Positions 1-9,366 of a stretch of 64,000 bases of DNA are shown here, in pieces. The notes under the pieces were generated by a model. It was not told the origin of the DNA. It saw only the letters and a list, made by a program, of their open reading frames with translations, and made no database searches. Position 1 is the first letter of the stretch; each line of letters starts with the position of its first letter. A program made the position numbers and the translations under genes. The DNA lies in NCBI GenBank assembly GCA_041941305.1, contig JBGTQJ010000011.1:1-64000 (forward strand), read 5' to 3'. The stretch comes from JANSWP01 sp041941305. GTDB taxonomy: Bacteria; Bacteroidota; Bacteroidia; Chitinophagales; Saprospiraceae.

Positions 1-79
1 AAGGTTTTTTATTGCCAAAATTTAGCTTGCCCCTCTGGGGGGATGACTCATCTTTACAAAAACGAAGCCTTGGATTTAT

Positions 80-3000
80 TTATTTCGCCCCTTTCCTTCC
101 GTGGCACTGCTTATATTTTTTGCCACTTCCACAAGGACAAGGATCATTTCTTCCGACTTTTTTATCCGTTCTTTTGAAAGTTTGAGGCTTAGGTCTTCTG
201 CTTACTCCTTCAGCTGCTGCTCTGGCACGAGCTTCATCTGCATTTGCCCGACTCGTCTGTGTACGACTCATATCTGTACGTTGAATTCGAGCCTCCTCCA
301 AAGTTCTGCCATCCTGGAACACTAAAGTCCCTTTATTTAAGTAGGAAGTTACTTCTTCGTTGATGTTGTAAATCAAATCTTCGAACAAGTTGTAAGCCTC
401 CATTTTGTAGACAACCAATGGGTCTTTTTGCTCAAAAGAAGCAGCTTGTACGGAATCTTTCAACTCATCCATTGAACGCAAATGCTCTTTCCATCGAGAA
501 TCAATAATAGCCAAGGTTACGGCTTTCTCAATGTCTTTCATGATTGACTTGCCCTTTGATTTCACTGCTTCTTCCAAATCTGCGGTGATGGGCATGGTTC
601 TTTTACTCCCATCAGAGAAAGGAACTAAAATTCTCTTGTATCGATGCCCTTCATTCTCATAAACTTGTTTGATATGAGGCATCAGGTAGTCTGTAATTTG
701 TTCGCCTTTCCTATCGTAAAATTCTGCAACTTGTTCCTGGTATTGTGCAATCACTTCGTCTTCCGGAGCCTCTACAAAACCAACCGCGTCCATCTTAGGA
801 GTCACACCCAGGACACCTAAAGATGCTTGCCTGAAAGTTTCAAAATCTCCACCCTGTCTATGCGCAACTACCAAACTTTCTGTCATTCCTTGAAACATAT
901 TGTTCAAATCCACACTCAACCGTTCTCCTGAAAGTGCATTGTATCGTTTTTTATAAATAGCTTCCCGCTGAATATTCATCACATCGTCGTACTCCAATAG
1001 CCGTTTTCTAATTCCAAAATTGTTTTCTTCCACCTTCTTTTGCGCCCGCTCAATTGACTTGGAGACCATGGAGTGCTGAATAACTTCTCCTTCCTGATGC
1101 CCCATTCTATCCATCAATTTGGCGATACGCTCACTTTGGAAAAGCCGCATCAATTTATCCTCCAGTGAAACATAGAACTGGGAAGAACCGGGATCTCCCT
1201 GACGACCAGAACGCCCTCGCAACTGTCTGTCTACCCGCCGACTATCGTGTCTTTCGGTAGCAATAATTGCAAGCCCACCAGATGCTTTTACTTCGTCAGA
1301 AAGTTTGATATCTGTACCACGACCGGCCATATTCGTTGCAATGGTTACTTTGCCCGGGCGACCTGCTTCTGCTACGATTTCCGCCTCTCTCTGATGCTGT
1401 TTTGCATTCAAAACATTATGAGAAATACCCCTCATATTCATCATTCGGCTCAATTTCTCTGAAACATCTACAGTAGTAGTACCCACCAGAACAGGGCGGC
1501 CCTTTTCCGTTAAATCAAATATCTCATCTATAACTGCATTGAACTTTTCCCGCTCTGTTTTAAAAACCTTATCGTCCATGTCATCCCGAACAATTGGTCT
1601 ATTGGTTGGAATGACGACCACATCCAATTTGTAGATTTCCCAAAACTCACCAGCTTCCGTTTCCGCTGTTCCCGTCATACCTGATAGTTTGTGGTACATC
1701 CGAAAATAATTCTGTAGCGTCACAGTCGCATACGTTTGAGTAATATCTCCAACCTTTACATTCTCTTTTGCCTCCAAAGCCTGATGTAATCCATCAGAGT
1801 AACGACGTCCCTCCATCATACGCCCCGTACTTTCATCTACAATTTTCACTTCTCCTTCCATCACAACATATTCCTGCTCTCGTTCAAATAGGGTATAGGC
1901 TTTCAATAACTGGCTAATGGCATGAAGTCGCTTGGATTTTACGGCATAATCCTGTGCCAGCTTGGATCTGGCTTCATCCCTTTCCGCTTCTGAAAAGTCC
2001 TCATTTTCTTCAATCTCTACCATAGAAGAAGCGATGTCAGGCATAACATAGAAATTGGCATCCTCATTTCCTTTTGATAGAAATTCGACTCCTCTTTCTG
2101 TCAATTCAACTTGACGATTTTTTTCATCAATGGTAAACAAAAGTGGCTCATCGGCTATATGCATGTGCTTATTCTGCTCTGCCATATAAAAGTTTTCTGC
2201 TTTTTGCATAGTAACCTTTACGCCTTCTTCACTGAGAAACTTGATCAGAGGACGATACTTGGGCAATGCTCGATGAGTCCTCAAGAGTGCCAAACCTGCT
2301 TCTCCTTCTTCATGCCCTAAATAACCTTCATCAAATAAGGATTTAGCTTCTGCCAGGTATTGAGTCGCCAATTTTCTTTGGGCAGCCAGCAATCTTTCGA
2401 CCTGAGGCTTCAAAGCCATATATTCCTGGTCTTCAGAGCCTTTTGGAACAGGACCAGAAATAATTAATGGAGTTCGCGCATCATCAATCAGTACGGAATC
2501 TACTTCGTCTACCATAGCAAAATGGTGTTTGCGTTGCACCATTTCATCCATTGACCGAACCATATTATCTCTTAGGTAATCAAATCCAAATTCATTATTG
2601 GTACCATAGGTAATATCACATCGGTAGGCTCTTTTTCTTTCTTCAGAGTGTGGTTTGTATTTGTCAATACAATCTATTGTAAGGAAAAGAAACTCGAAAA
2701 TCGGACCGACCCATTCGCAGTCACGACGAGCCAAATAGTCATTTACGGTAATCACGTGAACACCCTCTCCGGAAAGACCATTCAGGTATGCCGGTAAAGT
2801 CGCCACCAGGGTCTTTCCTTCTCCTGTTTGCATCTCAGCAATTTTGCCATCATGCAAAACCATTCCCCCGATCAATTGCACATCGTAATGCACCATGTTC
2901 CAGGCAATGTCTCCACCAGCTGCTACCCAGCTATTTTTCCAAATCGCTTTATCTTTTGAAATGGAGACATACGACTTTCCTGGCTTGGCAGCCAAATCGC

Positions 3001-3403
3001 GATCGTGGTCTGTTGCCGTTACAGTGAGGGTCTCATTATCTTTGAACCTCCGAGCCGTTTCTTTAACAACTGCAAAAGATTCTGGAAGGATTTCTTTTAA
3101 AATAACTTCGAGGTGCTTGTCTCGTTCTTTTATTAATTCATCAACCTCTTTAAATAATTCTTCCTTTTGGTTTAAATTGGTTTCCTCTATTGCCTCTTTT
3201 TTAACATCTGCAATATCCTGGTCAATGCCAGCAAGGTGTTCTTTGATTCGGTTTCGAAACTCGTTCGTCTTTCCTCTCAGTTCATCATTACTCAAGGATT
3301 CATATTCCTCAAAATATTCATTGACCTCATCCACAAAAGGCTGATACAGCGCCTTGTCTTTATCATATTTTGTCCCAAAAACCTTTTTAATTATTCCTAA
3401 CAT
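80..3403 (-). CDS. secA: Preprotein translocase ATPase SecA
   Basis: ATP-driven motor that pushes unfolded preproteins through SecYEG; peripheral at the inner membrane. Walker A TGEGKT is at residues 193-198 and the Walker B-type DEVD at 299-302, followed by DDARTPLIISGP. Motif VI-type sequence RQLRGRSGRQGDPGSS is present. The C-terminus ends in a complete SEC-C zinc motif (CPCGSG then CHG, about residues 1088-1103). At 1107 residues it is about 200 longer than E. coli SecA; the extra length lies mainly in NBD1, between the Walker motifs and motif IV, as is common in Bacteroidota. The start MLGIIKKVFG is typical. It is monocistronic in this window with its own promoter on the minus strand near 3500. 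Identification is secure. Confidence 0.98.
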   Translation of the reverse strand: MLGIIKKVFGTKYDKDKALYQPFVDEVNEYFEEYESLSNDELRGKTNEFRNRIKEHLAGIDQDIADVKKEAIEETNLNQKEELFKEVDELIKERDKHLEVILKEILPESFAVVKETARRFKDNETLTVTATDHDRDLAAKPGKSYVSISKDKAIWKNSWVAAGGDIAWNMVHYDVQLIGGMVLHDGKIAEMQTGEGKTLVATLPAYLNGLSGEGVHVITVNDYLARRDCEWVGPIFEFLFLTIDCIDKYKPHSEERKRAYRCDITYGTNNEFGFDYLRDNMVRSMDEMVQRKHHFAMVDEVDSVLIDDARTPLIISGPVPKGSEDQEYMALKPQVERLLAAQRKLATQYLAEAKSLFDEGYLGHEEGEAGLALLRTHRALPKYRPLIKFLSEEGVKVTMQKAENFYMAEQNKHMHIADEPLLFTIDEKNRQVELTERGVEFLSKGNEDANFYVMPDIASSMVEIEENEDFSEAERDEARSKLAQDYAVKSKRLHAISQLLKAYTLFEREQEYVVMEGEVKIVDESTGRMMEGRRYSDGLHQALEAKENVKVGDITQTYATVTLQNYFRMYHKLSGMTGTAETEAGEFWEIYKLDVVVIPTNRPIVRDDMDDKVFKTEREKFNAVIDEIFDLTEKGRPVLVGTTTVDVSEKLSRMMNMRGISHNVLNAKQHQREAEIVAEAGRPGKVTIATNMAGRGTDIKLSDEVKASGGLAIIATERHDSRRVDRQLRGRSGRQGDPGSSQFYVSLEDKLMRLFQSERIAKLMDRMGHQEGEVIQHSMVSKSIERAQKKVEENNFGIRKRLLEYDDVMNIQREAIYKKRYNALSGERLSVDLNNMFQGMTESLVVAHRQGGDFETFRQASLGVLGVTPKMDAVGFVEAPEDEVIAQYQEQVAEFYDRKGEQITDYLMPHIKQVYENEGHRYKRILVPFSDGSKRTMPITADLEEAVKSKGKSIMKDIEKAVTLAIIDSRWKEHLRSMDELKDSVQAASFEQKDPLVVYKMEAYNLFEDLIYNINEEVTSYLNKGTLVFQDGRTLEEARIQRTDMSRTQTSRANADEARARAAAEGVSRRPKPQTFKRTDKKVGRNDPCPCGSGKKYKQCHGRKGAK

Positions 3404-3495
3404 GGTTTAATGATATATTTTAAAAATAAAATTTTTGTCACTTGATTTTTATTTTGTCATTGTGACTTCTCGAAACGTTGGCGATTTTGGATTGG

Positions 3496-3524
3496 CAAAG
3501 ATAAAATATATTTGCAGCGCCAAA
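3496..3524 (-). promoter_or_regulatory. Probable secA promoter (Bacteroidota type)
   Basis: Read on the minus strand there is TTTG (3524-3521), a 17-nt spacer, and TATCTTTG (3503-3496). This matches the Bacteroidota -33/-7 consensus TTTG and TAnnTTTG. It lies about 93 nt upstream of the secA start. Sequence match only; the start site is not mapped. Confidence 0.6.
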
Positions 3525-3678
3525 GCGAAGACATGATTTTCGCAATCACATTTTATACCAACAGGATTAAACACCTGATTATATGTCATTTTGGCATAAG
3601 CAATTTGAAAAATCGGAATATCTAGCAGAAAATTAATTTTCTTTTTTGGAAAAGAAAATTTAATCTAAGTTTCTGAAT

Positions 3679-4425
3679 ATGAGCGCATTGGTCAATAATA
3701 TCATCAAAACCGGAGGTCTTGTTGTGTTTCTTTTTCTAATGTTCATAGCAGGATGTGAAAAAGAAAATCGAAATATTAAAGATTTCTATTTCCCTTTAGC
3801 ATCTCTTGAGGAAGGGCTGATCTATGAGTATCATTCGATTAATAATCAATACGATCCTCCTTTTTTCTGGTTGTACCAAACAAAAGTAGAAGGTGATGAC
3901 TTATTTTTAACCGGGACCTATTTTGGACCTGATTTCTCTAAATACCAATCTATCAGAGAAGAAGTGGTAAGTAATGGGATGCTCCTTGATGAATTTCGCT
4001 GGTACGAAAAGGATACCACAACCAATACAGAATATGAAGTTCCAGTTGAGGTACATTCTGGAAATGTATTCAGTTTTGAATTGACCAATCCACCAAGTGT
4101 TTTGGTTTCGTCTATTCATTGGACATTGCCAACAGATACTTTAACAAAAATGACTTTTATCAGAAATCGGCAGTTTGAAAAGGATACGACTTATACCTTC
4201 GCCAATCAATCATACGATTGTTTAAAATTTTACGTTCGGGAATTAATTGATAATGAACGGCAAGGACATTTGGAGCAAGAATACGAGGCAGCAGAAATTT
4301 ATGCAAAAGGTATCGGATTAGTATATTTCAGGAAAGACATTGCCAAAGAGTGGCAAATGGAGTACGAACTGAAAGAAATTCATGAGAAAGCAGCTTTTGA
4401 AGAAAAATATCAGTTCAAGTTTTAA
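3679..4425 (+). CDS. Hypothetical lipoprotein
   Basis: I do not recognise a family for this 248-residue protein. A hydrophobic signal ends in a lipobox FIAGC (Cys at residue 26), so it should be lipidated and anchored in an envelope membrane. The rest is a soluble beta-rich sequence with no repeats and no catalytic motif that I can see. It precedes the T9SS type-B protein at 4565 on the same strand with a gap of about 140 nt, so the two could be co-expressed. A short inverted repeat (TTTTCTTTT / AAAAGAAAA, about 3638-3658) lies in its leader. Confidence 0.75.
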   Translation: MSALVNNIIKTGGLVVFLFLMFIAGCEKENRNIKDFYFPLASLEEGLIYEYHSINNQYDPPFFWLYQTKVEGDDLFLTGTYFGPDFSKYQSIREEVVSNGMLLDEFRWYEKDTTTNTEYEVPVEVHSGNVFSFELTNPPSVLVSSIHWTLPTDTLTKMTFIRNRQFEKDTTYTFANQSYDCLKFYVRELIDNERQGHLEQEYEAAEIYAKGIGLVYFRKDIAKEWQMEYELKEIHEKAAFEEKYQFKF

Positions 4426-4564
4426 CTTAAGTAAGGAAGCAGAATTTGCATTTACAGGTCAATAATCCAACGCAGGTTTCGCTAATCAGCACAATTAAAT
4501 GCTTGATTCATTCAAATTGTTGTTCATCTGCAAAACCAGTGTCTCAAAGCTTTCCAAAAAGCAA

Positions 4565-6301
4565 ATGAATCGACTGTTTTTTATTTTCATCATAAATACT
4601 TTAGGGACTTTTTCAAATGCCCAAATCAACCCACCTGATTTCATCTGTGTTGAAAATGACACCCTGTTTTGGAATTTGCCGAATAACTCCTGTGGCCCAT
4701 TTATCGGTTATGAAATTTTTGTGAGTGAATTCCCAAATGGACCATTCCAGGTGTTGGATACCATTTTTACTCAATCCCAAACTTCTTACTTCCCTGGAAA
4801 TCTAGGTAGTCTGGTTCGTTATTATTATTTGGTAAGCATACACGATTGTCCTGGAGAAATGCAAATTTCCTCTGACACTTTGGATAATCGCCCTCCTGAA
4901 ATATCCTCTATCCAAAGCGCCTCTGTTGAAAACGGACTAGTTCAATTATCCTGGTACCCGAGTCCTTCTCCAGAAGTTATCGGTTATATTATTTATAGGG
5001 AAACGGATATTGGAACAGTACCAATAGATACTGTCTATAATGGATTGAGTTATACCGACACCAATGCTTCTCCAAATGACCAATCGGAGTCCTATTTTGT
5101 AAATGCCTTGGATGAATGTGGCAATTCGAGCATTTTCGATGTGGCTCATCATACCATTTTTTTAGAATCAGAAATTATTCCTTGTGAACAAGCCATTCGA
5201 CTAAATTGGAATTTTTATGAAAACTGGAATAATGGAATTGGCCAGCATGAAATTTGGGTAAGTGAAGGTGGTGCCCCCATGTCAGTGATTGAAACCATTT
5301 CCGGAAATACAAACAGTTATGACTTTAAAGTCCCAACCGATGGTGTAGAATACTGCTTTGTAGTTCGAGCCGTTGAGGAAAATACGGGGGTTATTTCAAA
5401 TTCCAATGAGATCTGTAGGACACCTGATATTGTAAAAACAATTGAGCATCTTTTCATTAAAAACGTTTTTGTTAATGAATTCAATTCCATTGAAATTGAG
5501 TGGGGCTGGGACATTGAGGCAGAATTAAAAAGTTACAATATTCTACGTTCAACAGATAATGTAAACTTCGAATTGGTAGCGGCCCAAACGGCTATGAATC
5601 CTCATGACGATGATGAATCTTTTGCGGATAACTCAATAGATCCTGGTTCTGGAAAAATTTATTACAAAATAGAGGTAATTGATAATTGCGATTCTACCTT
5701 TTCTTCCATTTCAGCTCCATCTATACATTTAACCGGCACTGCCCAATCAAATCAAATCAATCAAATAGTCTGGACTGCCATGAACATCGAAAATGCAAGT
5801 AATATCAATTATGAGTTGTATAAAGAGGTAGCTGTAGACGAATCACTAATTGCCGAATATGCCAATGTACCAACTCCACATTTGGATCACATCAACCCTG
5901 GCAACCCTGCTGAAGCAATTTCGTGTTATTACGTGATAGCAACCGCGGAAGTTTTCCAACCAAATACCGGAGAGATAGAAATGATTAAATCCCGTTCCAA
6001 CCGAGTATGTGTTGAACAATTTGCCAAAATCATTGCACCCAATGCCTTTGCACCCAATGGGAGAAATCAGGAATTTCGCCCATTGATTATTTTAAGTCAG
6101 GTAGCAGACTATCAGATGCTTATTTACAATCGCTGGGGAGAAAAAATTTTTGAGTCAAATTCTATAAATATTGGTTGGAATGGTAAAAAAAATGGTTTAG
6201 GGGCTGTTTTACCACAAGGTTCCTACCTTTATCATATCCGACTCACTCAAACAAATGGAAGAGTCGTTGAAAATCAAGGAGTTGTCATATTATTAAGATA
6301 A
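4565..6301 (+). CDS. T9SS type-B sorted surface protein with fibronectin III-like repeats
   Basis: Secreted cell-surface protein. The start at 4565 is preferred over an in-frame ATG at 4499 because MNRLFFIFIINTLGTFSNAQ is a clean signal peptide. The body is a series of fibronectin III-like modules of about 90-100 residues (recurrent W-Y/S patterns, 'YKIEVIDNCDS', 'YYVIAT'), consistent with an extended adhesive stalk. The last 85 or so residues (APNAFAPNG, YNRWGEKIFES, GWNGK, LPQGSYLYHI) form a CHU_C/gliding-motility type-B domain, the signal for export through the type IX secretion system. The ligand is unknown. It follows the lipoprotein at 3679 on the same strand. Confidence 0.88.
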   Translation: MNRLFFIFIINTLGTFSNAQINPPDFICVENDTLFWNLPNNSCGPFIGYEIFVSEFPNGPFQVLDTIFTQSQTSYFPGNLGSLVRYYYLVSIHDCPGEMQISSDTLDNRPPEISSIQSASVENGLVQLSWYPSPSPEVIGYIIYRETDIGTVPIDTVYNGLSYTDTNASPNDQSESYFVNALDECGNSSIFDVAHHTIFLESEIIPCEQAIRLNWNFYENWNNGIGQHEIWVSEGGAPMSVIETISGNTNSYDFKVPTDGVEYCFVVRAVEENTGVISNSNEICRTPDIVKTIEHLFIKNVFVNEFNSIEIEWGWDIEAELKSYNILRSTDNVNFELVAAQTAMNPHDDDESFADNSIDPGSGKIYYKIEVIDNCDSTFSSISAPSIHLTGTAQSNQINQIVWTAMNIENASNINYELYKEVAVDESLIAEYANVPTPHLDHINPGNPAEAISCYYVIATAEVFQPNTGEIEMIKSRSNRVCVEQFAKIIAPNAFAPNGRNQEFRPLIILSQVADYQMLIYNRWGEKIFESNSINIGWNGKKNGLGAVLPQGSYLYHIRLTQTNGRVVENQGVVILLR

Positions 6302-6480
6302 GTAATGGCATTTTTTTTGTAGCTTTTTTATATTACCTCGAAATCAGCTAACTCTCATATTTTGGTTTGTTGAAAATTCCAACAAAATACTCCAGTAAAC
6401 GCATCTCTTCCCCCTTTCTTTTTATTGATTCATTTGTTTATTTTTACAGTTAGGTAAAAAAACATATAAAACAAAGGCTC

Positions 6481-7620
6481 ATGCAAGTTAAAACACTTAA
6501 AGCCAACTCTGCCGGAGGAATTGAAGCTCAAATCGACAATTATTTAGCCGAAGGCTTTCGTCCAACTCTTGGAATCTTATTCTCCTCCCTTACCGTAGAC
6601 ATCGACACTTTGTCTAATATATTTGACCAAAAAGATATCGACTTATTCGGCTGCTCTACAGCCGGTGAAATTTTAAATGATCAGGTTTTTGATGAGAATG
6701 TAGTTGGGTTACTTTTTGACTTGAATAAAGACTATTACAAATTGAATTTTGTGGATGGTAAGGAAGTAGGTGGTCCTTTTAAAGTAGGAAAAGCAGCAGG
6801 TTCATGGGCAAGAGATAAATATGAAAATCCTGCACTGATCGTTGGTTCCGGGGGAGTTACTATTGATGCCGAGCAAATCGTATTTGGCTTAAAAGCTGGA
6901 ATGGGTAGAGAAGTGCCCATTTTTGGTGGACTTGCAGGGGATGACCTGACTACCAGAGGAACTTATGCTTTCTGGAGACATGGAAATACGGACAATGGAA
7001 TTGTTACACTCGTACTCGATAATGATAAAGTAATGGTTGAAGGCATGGCAACAAGCGGTTGGGAGGCTGTAGGCGCAATCAATACCATTACAAAAGCTGA
7101 AGGCAATGTGGTTTATTCAATCAATAACGAACCTGCATTGGACGTATTTATAAAATATTTTGGATATTTCGACAATCTTGAAGTCAAGGGAAAGCAAATC
7201 AATACGATGAGTGCCCAGTATCCCTTACAGGTAATTAGAGATGACGGCACTTCAGTTTTGAGATCTCCTCTTGTAGGAAGTGAAGAAGAAAGAACATTAA
7301 TACTAGCTGGTGGTGTCCGAGAGGGAGCAAAATTCAGATTTTCCATAGCTCCTGGTTTTGAAGTAATTGACCAAACTATTGATGATTTTGGTGAATTAAA
7401 TCAAAAAGCCAATGAAGCTGATGCACTCATTCTTTTTTCTTGCAAGGGACGCCATGCTGCCCTCGGCCCTATGATTGAAGATGAAATAAAAGGTATATAT
7501 GAATACTGGAAAGTACCTATGGCAGGTTTCTTTACTTATGGCGAAATTGGCCCAACTAAAAACGGAACCTGCGATTTCCATAACGAAACTTGTTCCCTCG
7601 TAGTCTTAAAGGAAAAATAA
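6481..7620 (+). CDS. FIST domain sensor protein
   Basis: Full-length FIST_N plus FIST_C protein of 379 residues. FIST_N covers about residues 30-220 (DIDLFGCSTAGEI, then GGLAGDDL). FIST_C covers about 225-365 and ends CDFHNETCSLVVL. FIST modules are proposed small-ligand sensors, possibly for amino acids, feeding signal-transduction proteins; the ligand here is unknown. No signal peptide or membrane segment, so it is cytoplasmic. It is followed after 9 nt by a soluble histidine kinase, almost certainly in one operon, so it probably supplies the input to that kinase. Family call is firm, role is inference. Confidence 0.9.
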   Translation: MQVKTLKANSAGGIEAQIDNYLAEGFRPTLGILFSSLTVDIDTLSNIFDQKDIDLFGCSTAGEILNDQVFDENVVGLLFDLNKDYYKLNFVDGKEVGGPFKVGKAAGSWARDKYENPALIVGSGGVTIDAEQIVFGLKAGMGREVPIFGGLAGDDLTTRGTYAFWRHGNTDNGIVTLVLDNDKVMVEGMATSGWEAVGAINTITKAEGNVVYSINNEPALDVFIKYFGYFDNLEVKGKQINTMSAQYPLQVIRDDGTSVLRSPLVGSEEERTLILAGGVREGAKFRFSIAPGFEVIDQTIDDFGELNQKANEADALILFSCKGRHAALGPMIEDEIKGIYEYWKVPMAGFFTYGEIGPTKNGTCDFHNETCSLVVLKEK

Positions 7621-7629
7621 TGGACAATA

Positions 7630-8652
7630 ATGAGAACGAATGTCCAACAGATCATTAACTATGTACAAACCCTAAATATCAGTGACACTGATAAACAGGA
7701 ATTGCTGTCTCACATCAAAGAGTTAGAGAAAGATGTAATGCGTTCAGATTTTCGCGTAAAACGGACGCTAAAAGACAAGTCTATCGTCATCAACCTTTTG
7801 AATACGACAATTGAAGATCTACAGAAACAACAAGCATATGTAGAAAAAACCAACAAGAAACTTTCAAAACAGAAAAAAGAAATTGAAAGAAAAAATATTG
7901 AACTGGAACGACAGAAGATAGTTGTGGAAAAACAGGCTAAAATGCTTGAGAAGAATTTGAATGAGCTGGAACGTTCCTATAATGAATTAGAACAATTCTC
8001 TTATATCGCCTCTCATGATTTAAAAAGCCCCTTACGAACTATTGCCAGCTATGCCCAATTGTTGAAAAGGCGATATTTAGGAAAGATTGATGTAGAAGCA
8101 GATGAATTCATCAGTTTTATCGTAAGAGGTGCCAATCACATGGACGAGATCATTCGAGATTTGCTAGAATATTCCCGATCGGGGCGTGATAAAGAATTTG
8201 TAGAAACAGATTTGAACAATACCTTGGAGGTAGTGAAGTTCAATTTAAGAGATGAAATCGTCCAAAATAAAGCTTCCATTGATTATGTTCGGCTTCCCAA
8301 ATTAGTCGTCAATAAATCAGGCATCATTCAGTTGTTTCAAAATCTGGTTGGAAATGCAATCAAATTTCGACGAGAAGATCAATTTCCTTCCATTTGCATT
8401 GAAAGTCATAAAAATGGCACCCATTGGCATTTTAAAGTTTCGGATAATGGTGTAGGGATGGATGAATCCTATCAAGAAAAAGCCTTCTTGCCATTTCAAC
8501 GAATTAATAACTTAGACAGACCCGGGACAGGAATGGGACTTGCAATTTGTAAGAAAATCGTCAAAATGCACAAAGGCGAAATATGGTACAACTCAAATGA
8601 AGGTCCCGGAACAACTTTTTATTTTACACTTTCTCAAAATGGACTCACCTAA
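7630..8652 (+). CDS. Soluble sensor histidine kinase (phytochrome-like HisKA)
   Basis: Cytoplasmic histidine kinase of 340 residues. Residues 1-60 are helical. About 60-122 is a strongly charged coiled coil (KKLSKQKKEIERKNIELERQ). HisKA has the phosphoacceptor His129 in SYIASHDLKSPLR. HATPase_c has N242 in the N box (QNLVGNAIKF), DNGVGM at 272-277 and GTGMGL at 299-304. There is no transmembrane segment and no own sensor domain, so the preceding FIST protein is the likely sensor. No response regulator lies next to it, so its partner must be encoded elsewhere. Confidence 0.92.
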   Translation: MRTNVQQIINYVQTLNISDTDKQELLSHIKELEKDVMRSDFRVKRTLKDKSIVINLLNTTIEDLQKQQAYVEKTNKKLSKQKKEIERKNIELERQKIVVEKQAKMLEKNLNELERSYNELEQFSYIASHDLKSPLRTIASYAQLLKRRYLGKIDVEADEFISFIVRGANHMDEIIRDLLEYSRSGRDKEFVETDLNNTLEVVKFNLRDEIVQNKASIDYVRLPKLVVNKSGIIQLFQNLVGNAIKFRREDQFPSICIESHKNGTHWHFKVSDNGVGMDESYQEKAFLPFQRINNLDRPGTGMGLAICKKIVKMHKGEIWYNSNEGPGTTFYFTLSQNGLT

Positions 8653-8668
8653 ATAAGCAGGTGTTTAA

Positions 8669-8686
8669 ATATAGGGTACCCTATAT
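8669..8686. promoter_or_regulatory. 18-bp perfect palindrome downstream of the kinase
   Basis: ATATAGGGTACCCTATAT is a perfect palindrome 17 nt after the histidine kinase stop. It is too short and lacks a T tract for a convincing terminator. It could be a protein-binding site or part of a weak hairpin with the nearby GCAGGT/ACCTGC arms (8657-8662 and around 8704-8709). Function unknown. Confidence 0.4.
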
Positions 8687-8876
8687 CAAAAACTTTCAAA
8701 CAAACCTGCCAACCAACTGATTTTCAAATCTTTAATGTTCGAATTACAACACATACTGTTGGAAAGATTTTGAACATTACCTATAAAAAAGTAGGGTCTA
8801 TGTCTGAAAAATCGTTTATACAAAAACAAAATTCATTTTAAACCTTTTCTAAAAAAGAACATCTCATGAAAGGGCG

Positions 8877-8908
8877 TTTGAGATACCCGCCCAAAAGGTG
8901 TAATTTTG
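8877..8908 (+). promoter_or_regulatory. Probable promoter of the tatA-like gene
   Basis: TTTG (8877-8880), a 20-nt spacer and TAATTTTG (8901-8908) fit the Bacteroidota -33/-7 consensus well. The next gene is the TatA-type gene at 9050, which gives a leader of about 135 nt that contains the strong hairpin at 8949-9000. Confidence 0.55.
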
Positions 8909-8948
8909 CATTGGTAGTGATTAATAAATAAAGTAGTGTTTTAAAATA

Positions 8949-9000
8949 TATCACGAGTTTCCTCGCCGCACCATCAGATCCGGCGAGGAAACTCGTGATA
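8949..9000. repeat. Long perfect inverted repeat in the tatA leader
   Basis: Two 20-bp perfectly complementary arms (8949-8968 and 8981-9000; core CGAGTTTCCTCGCCG) flank a 12-nt loop. The arm is far more GC-rich than its surroundings. It has no T tract and sits 49 nt before the tatA-type start, so in mRNA it would be a very stable 5' leader hairpin. It may be a dispersed palindromic element; other such elements at 21329 and 41881 also carry GGCGAG cores. Confidence 0.85.
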
Positions 9001-9049
9001 CATTTTGGAACCCAACCAAAAATAAATTCATCATCTTAAAAAATTTATC

Positions 9050-9268
9050 ATGACAAATATTTTCTTGTTTATTCCAAGTGGTATGGAACTCGTAATCGTA
9101 CTTTTCGTGGTATTGCTACTTTTTGGAGGACGCAAAATTCCAGAATTGATGAGAGGAGTTGGCAAAGGTATTCGCGAATTCAATAATGCAAGAGCCACAA
9201 TCGAAAGTGAAATCAAGGAAGGCATGAAAGAAGAGGACAAAAAGCCATTGGAAGAAAACAACGCTTAA
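9050..9268 (+). CDS. tatA: Sec-independent translocase subunit TatA/E family
   Basis: 72-residue pore-forming or receptor subunit of the twin-arginine translocase. It has one N-terminal membrane helix (about residues 8-25, GMELVIVLFVVLLLFGGRKI). The hallmark FGGRKIPEL hinge and an amphipathic helix (MRGVGKGIREFNNA) follow, then a charged tail. The short tail argues for TatA/E rather than TatB. No tatC lies nearby; Bacteroidota often encode the subunits apart. It has its own promoter and a long leader hairpin. Confidence 0.93.
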   Translation: MTNIFLFIPSGMELVIVLFVVLLLFGGRKIPELMRGVGKGIREFNNARATIESEIKEGMKEEDKKPLEENNA

Positions 9269-9312
9269 CCTTTTCAGCACCTTATAATCCTTTAGTTTCC
9301 TTATACTCCTAC

Positions 9313-9366
9313 CTGGTTTCTAAAACGTAAAATTTTCCGAGAATCAACTCACGTTTTAGAAACCAG
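9313..9366. terminator. Convergent terminator between tatA and the DUF3857 gene
   Basis: A perfect 16-bp inverted repeat (CTGGTTTCTAAAACGT at 9313-9328, complement at 9351-9366) lies between convergent genes. The right arm falls inside the last codons of the minus-strand gene. The loop is AT-rich. Probably a bidirectional terminator, though no long T tract follows. Confidence 0.6.

Noticed and set aside
8868..8930. Short ATG-led frame before tatA
   Set aside because: About 21 codons and it overlaps the proposed tatA promoter boxes, so it is unlikely to be translated.
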